Made by a program: the position numbers and the translations under genes. A stretch of 64,000 nucleotides of DNA from Glandiceps talaboti. Lineage: Eukaryota > Hemichordata > Enteropneusta > Spengelidae. Below, one piece after another: positions 58,601 through 64,000 of this stretch; position 1 is the first letter of the stretch; each line of letters opens with the position of its first letter. The DNA is taken from assembly GCF_964340395.1 (NCBI RefSeq), contig NC_135558.1, positions 15,700,000-15,763,999 on the forward strand. The letters are read 5' to 3'. The notes under the pieces are model-generated. The model was not told where the DNA came from, searched no databases, and saw nothing but the letters and a program-made list of their open reading frames with translations.

Positions 58601-59707
58601 TGATATGAGTAATGTTCTATTTTTAGAGATTTTGTTTGATATCTATATTCAAAATGACATTTTGTCTGCTCCCTTGAGAACGGATAGTCTGATTGTTTTG
58701 ATATTCGGTTTACATGTGCCTTTGGGAGAATATATCAAGATTTATACACACCAAGTTGATATGAACCATTTTCTATTTGTAGTGAGTTTTTTCTTTAACA
58801 ACGAGAGGGTTAAACAATGCCCCATTTATTGTACACTCATCAAAAACTTACTTCAGTGGTTGTATGACTTACCGAGGTGGGAATAGATACATAGGTGACA
58901 AAGGCAATAAATTACAAAGTAAACACAGTTTACAGTGGCACATGATGAGCTTAGTCAGCTTTTCACTAATTGCAAGTAGAAATACTTACAAACACGATTA
59001 AACTATTCTCGTATAATATTAATGTGATACATGCCTTCTATAGCAATAATGAAATTACAATTTCTGTTCTGGCATTGTTAGAACCGTTGACTATATAATA
59101 GGGAGTTCATATGTAAACGTCTGCGAATCGTTTGTTAGTTATATCCTACAGTGCCAGACTTGAGTTCAGATAATTGCAAGTGAGACATTGACTCTAAGTT
59201 ATAAAGAGAGCAGAACAACTTGAGAGGACAACTAATCAATGCAATAGGATAGATAGAAACGATATCCATTGATTTCCCTGTGTCCGTGAATACAATAACT
59301 TTGGGTATGTCCTTTTCCAGGGATTTCATCACAAGCAGCAAGACTCAAAATCAGAATCAACTGGTTAGTAAAGACGTATATATTTATTTATATATATTGT
59401 TTTTAGTGAAGTTGTACAATGTAAGTTGGCGAAGTGACGATTCATTAGTCACTCGACATAAACTAAAGCGACCAGAACAAAACAAGCCTCATCTTTTTTC
59501 CTCTTTATATAATATCATATAGATAGTTTTTCTTATCCATACATCGTGCCTCTGTGGATCGAAAAATCCCCTTTGCTATGGAATCCGGATGGAACACCCA
59601 TGTCTGAGTTTCTAACACAACTTCCGCCAATCCCCACCCTGTCCTATGTCAACCCACAGCTGACCTCCTCCCAACCAACAGTCAACAACCCAAATCCCCG
59701 TTTGTGA
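50929..59707 (+). CDS. Immunoglobulin-superfamily single-pass receptor, 11-exon model (about 587 aa)
   Basis: Likely a cell-surface receptor or adhesion protein. Proposed exons: 50929-51058, 52169-52312, 53079-53186, 53684-53884, 54605-54937, 55574-55701, 56136-56286, 57003-57158, 58179-58359, 59321-59367 and 59523-59707. Their sum is 1764 nt, one continuous frame to TGA. Introns are phase 1, as usual for Ig genes, except phase 0 inside the third Ig domain and phase 2 after the transmembrane exon. Layout: signal peptide (1 to about 37), a divergent Ig-like block (44-194), a second Ig-like block (195-305), a canonical Ig domain (306-398; Cys329, Trp340, Cys379), a Ser/Thr/His stalk (399-450), a transmembrane helix (467-487) and a tail with tyrosines 531, 533 and 568. 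Ligand and orthologue are unknown. The first exon and the two tail exons are the least certain. Introns hold repeats and microsatellites. Confidence 0.7.
51309..51513. repeat. Compound microsatellite (TCTG)n-(TATG)n-(TG)n
   Basis: TCTG units to about 51377, TATG units to about 51480 and TG to 51513, in the first receptor intron. All long frames here on both strands are repeat translations. Confidence 0.95.
51640..52140 (+). repeat. Family D satellite-like monomers
   Basis: At least three diverged monomers with AATTAGGCAA, TCTTA..AT..AAGCTT/AAATTTCA, TTTGGTGCATACATTGATGA and TTTGCATAATTA, spaced about 125-150 bp. Intron 1 of the receptor model. Confidence 0.7.
52169..52312 (+). CDS. Receptor exon 2
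   Basis: 144 nt, phase 1 at both ends; acceptor TGCGTAG|GT and donor CCAG|GTAAAA. Encodes ADNDVIVVPINVDVYTEPGR and further to VCVNRTKP. Two N-glycosylation-like sites are not evident beyond NRT. Probably the N-terminal part of the first ectodomain block. Confidence 0.6.
52585..52621. repeat. (GT)n microsatellite in intron 2
   Basis: About 17 GT units. Confidence 0.9.
52720..52930 (+). repeat. Family D satellite-like monomers in intron 2
   Basis: Contains GGTAATTAGGCTATATATCA, AATATAATTTGGTACATACA and a second AATTAG point, as at 51640-52140. Confidence 0.6.
53079..53186 (+). CDS. Receptor exon 3
   Basis: 108 nt, phase 1 at both ends; acceptor ATCTGCAG|AC and donor TACG|GTGAGA. Encodes DCIRWKNTGEKRSKWGNFSD and on to NSYY. 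Contains C-x-x-W and an NFS glycosylation sequon. The downstream frame is open past the donor but loses similarity to an ectodomain. Confidence 0.6.
53684..53884 (+). CDS. Receptor exon 4: Ig-like strands
   Basis: 201 nt, phase 1 at both ends; acceptor TTTCTTTCAG|GA and donor ATTG|GTAATA. Encodes SNIIVACTREV (a B-strand-like Cys at about 135), GKWFLEITNVNKIDDHGSRY and VWWFLVSGKRGDAGIYII. The L-x-I...D-x-G-x-x-Y pattern resembles Ig strands E-F, without a second canonical cysteine. Confidence 0.65.
54605..54937 (+). CDS. Receptor exon 5: second Ig-like domain
   Basis: 333 nt (111 codons), one whole domain in one phase 1-1 exon; acceptor TTCTACAG|AT and donor GAAG|GTATAC. Encodes GKWTSIIYDLKGFKPYQVEF, then LNFSTLECQSEDFYYLV and a G-strand-like SKTVRIKLLVE. 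Cysteines at SCY and LEC are not in the classical spacing, so the fold is inferred from strand pattern and exon structure. Confidence 0.65.
55000..55330 (+). repeat. Family D satellite-like monomers in intron 5
   Basis: Includes TTTACATAATTACTGATTTA, TTCGAATTTCATATACCTTG and GTACATGCATCGATGATAGC, homologous to the intron 1 monomers. Confidence 0.6.
55574..55701 (+). CDS. Receptor exon 6: Ig domain 3, first half
   Basis: Acceptor TTCCCGTAG|AA (phase 1) and donor GAG|GTGAGT (phase 0). Encodes RSIEITCEV with Cys329 and VSLAWFFKGTEVE with Trp340, the canonical B and C strands of an I/V-set Ig domain. Confidence 0.85.
56136..56286 (+). CDS. Receptor exon 7: Ig domain 3, second half
   Basis: Acceptor TTCTGTTTCAG|AA (phase 0) and donor AAAG|GTATTT (phase 1). 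Encodes SKLIINDLTTSDLGPYFCEV, a textbook E-F strand motif with D-x-G-x-Y-x-C (Cys379), followed by a G strand. The intragenic phase 0 intron between the two Ig cysteines is common in some Ig genes. Confidence 0.85.
56588..56634 (+). other. Possible alternative exon with early stop
   Basis: After a T-rich tract and CATACAG, joining from exon 7 in phase 1 gives DALCFVPPVIRYQIE and then TGA at 56632-56634. This would end the protein before the membrane. Another frame stays open to 56834 but needs a phase 2 join. Could be a poison or secreted-form exon, or a false acceptor. Confidence 0.3.
57003..57158 (+). CDS. Receptor exon 8: stalk
   Basis: 156 nt, phase 1 at both ends; acceptor TTTCTCCCAG|TT and donor AAAG|GTGTGC. 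Encodes VCLQSGLCKTVVHNEDDVQR then a Ser/His/Gln/Thr-rich stretch and TKSTNSLEK. No Ig pattern; its place before the transmembrane exon suggests a membrane-proximal stalk. Confidence 0.55.
58179..58359 (+). CDS. Receptor exon 9: transmembrane helix
   Basis: Encodes AYVIVLPIIAVVMAIIVVAF (a 21-residue hydrophobic helix, 467-487), then a basic stop-transfer run KQLYDTRRLIRKQIKFK. The acceptor TTTAGTAG is a tandem NAGNAG site allowing one extra valine codon. Donor AG|GTGCGT, phase 2. Confidence 0.8.
59321..59367 (+). CDS. Receptor exon 10: cytoplasmic tail (tentative)
   Basis: The acceptor CCTTTTCCAG|GG joins exon 9 in phase and encodes RDFITSSKTQNQNQLV. The donor TTA|GTAAAG gives phase 1, which matches the next exon. 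Another donor (CTG|GTTAGT) is possible but does not keep frame with the final exon. Confidence 0.45.
59523..59707 (+). CDS. Receptor exon 11: cytoplasmic tail and stop
   Basis: Follows a T-rich tract and ATATAG. Encodes SFSYPYIVPLWIEKSPLLWN, a proline-rich LPPIPTLSYVNPQL and a Ser/Asn/Pro-rich end, then TGA at 59705-59707. YVNP fits the pYxN SH2-binding consensus and YPYI fits YxxPhi. The composition is clearly protein-like; the 155-bp intron and the acceptor choice are less certain. Confidence 0.55.
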
Positions 59708-60724
59708 TATGGTCAAAGCTCAAATATCAGGCCATCTAGAAGGATTCACGCGTCATGAAGTGACCTATAATCCAAAATAATGAATATGTGTATACAAACA
59801 TTCGAACATGACGCCAACAAGTTGTCTGTCTTATCTTGATAGCCCATTGTCAACAACGATGATATTGAGCGATTTTGGTTAGAAGCGAGGTAGCACACTT
59901 CTTCATAAATATTAATGCCAATCGATTGGTAATTACACAATGGAGCGGAGGGGGTCAAATTAAGAATTAGGACTAACAAACCGTGGTGTTGACATTTTGT
60001 ATTTATATTTTCAGTGTGACCCAAACGAGCATCCCTAGAAGAGACAAAACAGTGTTGGGACTGGGACAAATGAGATAATGAGAGACAACATCGAAAAGAA
60101 ATTGTTTATAACCTTGATGGATTGTCAAGAGACATTCTAATTTCAAAATTATTACCCATTATTACACCAGTTTTTTGAAACTGACCGTAATATCCTTTGA
60201 ACATACGGTGTTTATTAACTAGCTGGTTACACTATTCGGAACTACTTTACAATTGTTTTAAAAGCACATACCACACATGACTGAAGACAGATATTGTTAA
60301 GCTTTGTCATTATTTTAATATTCAAAACCTTCAATCTCGTAGGAAATTACTCGATGCAGCCTTTTTAATATTTAAAATTTTATGTGGCTTTTTAAAAACT
60401 CAATCTATATGGTTATCATTTGTTCTTTTTCACGATGCCCACCAAGAATATACGTCCCAACTACCCTTGTTAAGTGGCTCGTTTTAATTCTACACAAAGG
60501 AAAAATTCGTTTTTACCTAGTACATCCAGTTTTATCAATACCTTGCAAAACGTTGACATATTTTCCAGTCTTTTCGGAAAAAATTATTTGAAAAGTTCCG
60601 TTGTATTTAACTGTTTATTAGGCAGTCATTGAGTAGTTCCAAAGTATTCAGCTGTTTATCAATAAGTCCCAACAAAGGTTCGTATAGAAATCGTGACATT
60701 TATTAATGATCACAAGCTCAATGG
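59708..60724. other. Non-coding stretch after the receptor gene
   Basis: Probably 3' UTR and intergenic sequence. No standard AATAAA was confidently assigned. Short frames (for example 60382-60591) have no recognisable content. Confidence 0.45.
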
Positions 60725-61205
<481 letters not shown>

Positions 61206-61592
61206 ACCTTAAGATTGTCTATATGAGATAGTGATATATGTCTGGCTGTCTGTCTATCTGCCTTCCTGCGTACCTTTCTGCCTGCCTGTCTGTCTTTCTG
61301 TGTCATCATTTTGTCAAACGTTCTAGTTGGTTTCATGTGAAATTTGATATATTTAGTTTATTGTATGGAAATAGTTGTAGAATACATATATTGCACAACG
61401 GATATCCCAAATAGCTATGATTGTTAAGGTTTATAAGGACTGATTTGCATATATATTGAGTTTTACCTACTACATATATCAAGTATGGCTACTGGAATGC
61501 ATTTGGTGAACGCCAGTAAAAGTCAAAATACTTCATTTTGTTTGTGGTCACTGTGGGAACAACTCAGTCGTTAATATTACTATTCATTTGTT

Positions 61593-61595
<3 letters not shown>

Positions 61596-61650
<55 letters not shown>

Positions 61651-61686
61651 GGACAGACAGACAGATAGACAGACAGACAGACAGAC

Positions 61687-61758
<72 letters not shown>

Positions 61759-61759
61759 G
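61596..61759. repeat. (AC)n-(GACA)n microsatellite
   Basis: AC units to about 61649, then GACA units with two GATA variants. Confidence 0.95.
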
Positions 61760-62421
61760 GCATGGTTCTAATTTGTTCTCACATCACACGCATCATGTAT
61801 TTAAAACTAGTATGTTTTCTGTTACTAGTACCAATGCAATAAAGTCAATCTATTTTATCCATCTCATTTATTTATTGATTGAATTATGCTAGCTATTGTG
61901 ATAAAATCATTAATAATAACTAATATCTATAAAAGAATAAATAATTTATAATTATAAGCGATAATGTTATTGTTCGAGTACTTCGACCTCCTTATATCTT
62001 TATGACAAGCCGTATGTTTTATATCTAAGGTAACATATTTATTTCACGAATTTACATAAAATTGTTATGAATATATTATGCAATTGGTCGAGTACATTAA
62101 CCTTCTTTCTCGTGGCCACTATTTTTATATCCAAGCCAAGATAAAAGGAATTCCACGAACTTAGGTTGAACTATTACCATTAATTCTGACCATGAGTTGG
62201 CAAATTACCAATTACACTACACTCACCTTCCGCCACTAACGGTAAAATTAGTAGTCTAAGAGGAAATGTGAACTATGACTGTATAAAGTTCAACCTTCAA
62301 TGCATGGATTCATGCTGATCGATCAGCTGTTTTACTTTGAATTGGTCAAAAATTGAGTTTATACGTTTAGGATTATATATTGAAACTGGTGTATGTCTTT
62401 CGGGCTGGCTGTCTGTCTGCT

Positions 62422-62568
62422 AGTCTAGCTGCTTGACCTCGGATGTTCTTCCGATAGAATACGACACACGACCGAACATCACTATCGAGGATGTTCGGGC
62501 AAGCCCTCACTGCGAACTTCGTTCGCTTATCGTATCGGAAGAAAGCCCGAACGTCTAGCAGCAAGACT
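62422..62568. mobile_element. Foldback element with internal hairpin
   Basis: The left end AGTCTAGCTGCTTGAC and the reverse complement of the right end AGTCTTGCTGCTAGAC match at most positions, and both arms continue to TTCTTCCGAT. The centre contains CGAACATC...GATGTTCG and GCGAACTTCGTTCGC. At 147 bp it is almost the same length as the 20223-20370 hairpin and has similar ends. Confidence 0.6.
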
Positions 62569-62745
62569 ATCTGTCTGTCTGCGGCCTGCCTGCCTTCTTA
62601 TCTAGCTGGCTGGCTGGCTGGCGGGCTGTCTGGTTGTCTGCCTGCCTACCTATTTGCCTTTCGGTCTGGATACCTGCGTGCCTTCTTATCTGGCTGTCTG
62701 ACTGGCTGGCGGGCGGGCTGGCGGGTTGTCTGCCTGCCTACCTGT

Positions 62746-63115
62746 TTGCCTTTTGGTCTGGTTGCCTGCCTGCCTGCGCGCCTGCCTGCATGTCTGTGCC
62801 ATCATTGTCTAAAAAGTTCTAGTTGGTTTCACATGAAATTTGATAAATCTGTAACATACTGTATGGAAATAGTTGTAGAATGCGTAAATTGCATAATGGA
62901 TTTCCCAAACAGTTATGATTGGTAAGATTTATAAGGAATGATTTGCATATATATTGAATTTTACCTACTACATATACTAAGTCATAAATCCATGGCTACT
63001 TGAACGCATTTGGTGAACGCAAGAAAAAGTTAAAATATTTCATTTTGTGATCACTGTGGGAAATATTCAGTGTTTAATATTATTATTCATTGTTACACAC
63101 ACACACACACACATG

Positions 63116-63162
<47 letters not shown>

Positions 63163-63194
63163 GGACGGACGGACGGACGGACGGACGGACGGAG

Positions 63195-63257
<63 letters not shown>

Positions 63258-64000
63258 GGCATGGTTCTAATTTGTTCTCACGTCACACGCATCATATATT
63301 TAAAACTAGTATGTTTTCTGTCACTAGTACCAATACAATAAAGTCAATCTATTTCATCCATCTCATTTATTTATTGACTGAATTATGCTAGCTATATGAC
63401 AAAATCATTAATAATAACTAATATATATAAATGAATAAATAAGTTCTAAATATAAGCTATGTTATTGTTCGAGTACTGCGACCTCCTTCACAACTCCTTA
63501 TATCTTTGTGACAAGCCATTAGTTTTATATCGAAGGTAACAGATTTATTTCATGAAATTTCAATAAAATCATTTGTTATGAATATAGTAAGCTATTGGTC
63601 GAGTACATTTACCTTCTTGCTGGTGGCCACTATTTTCATATCCAAGCCAAGATAAAACGAATTCCACGAACTTAGGTTGAACTATTACCATTAATTCTGT
63701 CCATGAATTGACAAATTACCAATTACACTACACTCACCTTCCGCCACCAACAGTAAAATTAGTAGAGGAATTGTCAACTATGACTGTATAAAGTTCAACC
63801 TTCAATGCATGGATTCATGCTGATCGATCAGCTGTTTTACTTTAAATGGGACAAAAATTGAGTTTATACGTTTAGGATTATATATTGAGACAGTGATGTA
63901 TGTCTTTCGGGCTGGCTGTCAGTCTGTCTGTCTGCTAATCTAGCTACTTGACCTCGGATGTTCTTCCGATAGAATACGACACACGACCGAACATCACTAT
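62746..64000 (+). repeat. Repeat family C, copy 2 (cut by window end)
   Basis: Second unit of the 1.5-kb tandem repeat. The window ends inside its foldback, at the base equivalent to about 62487. Confidence 0.85.
63094..63258. repeat. (AC)n-(GACA)n-(GGAC)n-(GACA)n microsatellite
   Basis: Same position within family C as 61596-61759, but with an added GGAC block as in 6277-6327. Confidence 0.95.

Larger units (their letters stand above)
61232..62745 (+). repeat. Repeat family C, copy 1 of a 1.5-kb tandem pair
   Basis: Aligned landmarks (TTCTAGTTGGTTTCA, CATGGTTCTAATTTGTTCTC, GTATGTCTTTCGGGCTGGC) are offset by 1496-1507 bp from copy 2. It begins with degenerate TCTG-like sequence, carries (AC)n-(GACA)n in the middle and ends with a foldback and another TCTG-like region. 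No gene. Confidence 0.85.

Noticed and set aside
62491-62925. 144-codon Cys/Leu/Ala-rich plus-strand frame
   Set aside because: Translation of degenerate CTGC/CTGG-type simple repeat within family C.

Overview
The window looks like nuclear DNA of an invertebrate animal. It is AT-rich, has introns with GT/AG borders, long microsatellites, several kinds of LINE retrotransposon debris and a spliced immunoglobulin-superfamily receptor. Nothing looks bacterial, and the species cannot be fixed from sequence alone. There is one 100-N assembly gap (18172-18271).

Layout. 0-8 kb: a minus-strand LINE 3' end with a (TAA)n tail, three diverged copies of a 1.1-kb repeat (family A) and a repeat that carries GA/GACA microsatellites (family B). 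7.7-11.2 kb: a TIR element with TTA target duplication that carries an internal minisatellite, split by a 5'-truncated LINE with a long reverse-transcriptase frame. 13.8-18.1 kb: a cytochrome P450 C-terminal exon (minus), unidentified reading frames, a LINE fragment and a long hydrophilic exon candidate beside the gap. 20.2-21.7 kb: a perfect 63-bp inverted repeat and three near-identical 322-bp tandem units. 22-30 kb: family B again and decayed LINEs. 30.9-43.2 kb: a 6.17-kb segment present twice in tandem, apparently differing only in homopolymer length (recent duplication or assembly artefact). 45.9-47.6 kb: a TIR element with TAA target duplication inserted in another repeat. 50.9-59.7 kb: the only convincing host gene, an 11-exon single-pass receptor of about 587 residues. 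60.7-64 kb: family B and a 1.5-kb tandem repeat that contains a foldback element.

The most unusual signal is a scattered set of tiny palindromic insertions (19-36 bp). At least ten loci, plus two duplicated copies, show a near-perfect palindrome beginning CATRGA or CTCAGACC. Each is bordered by a 7-bp direct repeat that looks like a target-site duplication. Two lie inside a LINE reading frame, and one interrupts a sequence whose uninterrupted relative is elsewhere in the window. This suggests a transposition-like process that leaves ultrashort hairpins. I do not recognise it as a named family.

The receptor has a signal peptide exon, three Ig-like ectodomain blocks (the last canonical), a stalk, a transmembrane helix and a tail with tyrosine motifs. 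Nearly all ectodomain introns are phase 1, and the summed exons keep a single frame to the stop. Other CDS entries are single exons or unproven reading frames.
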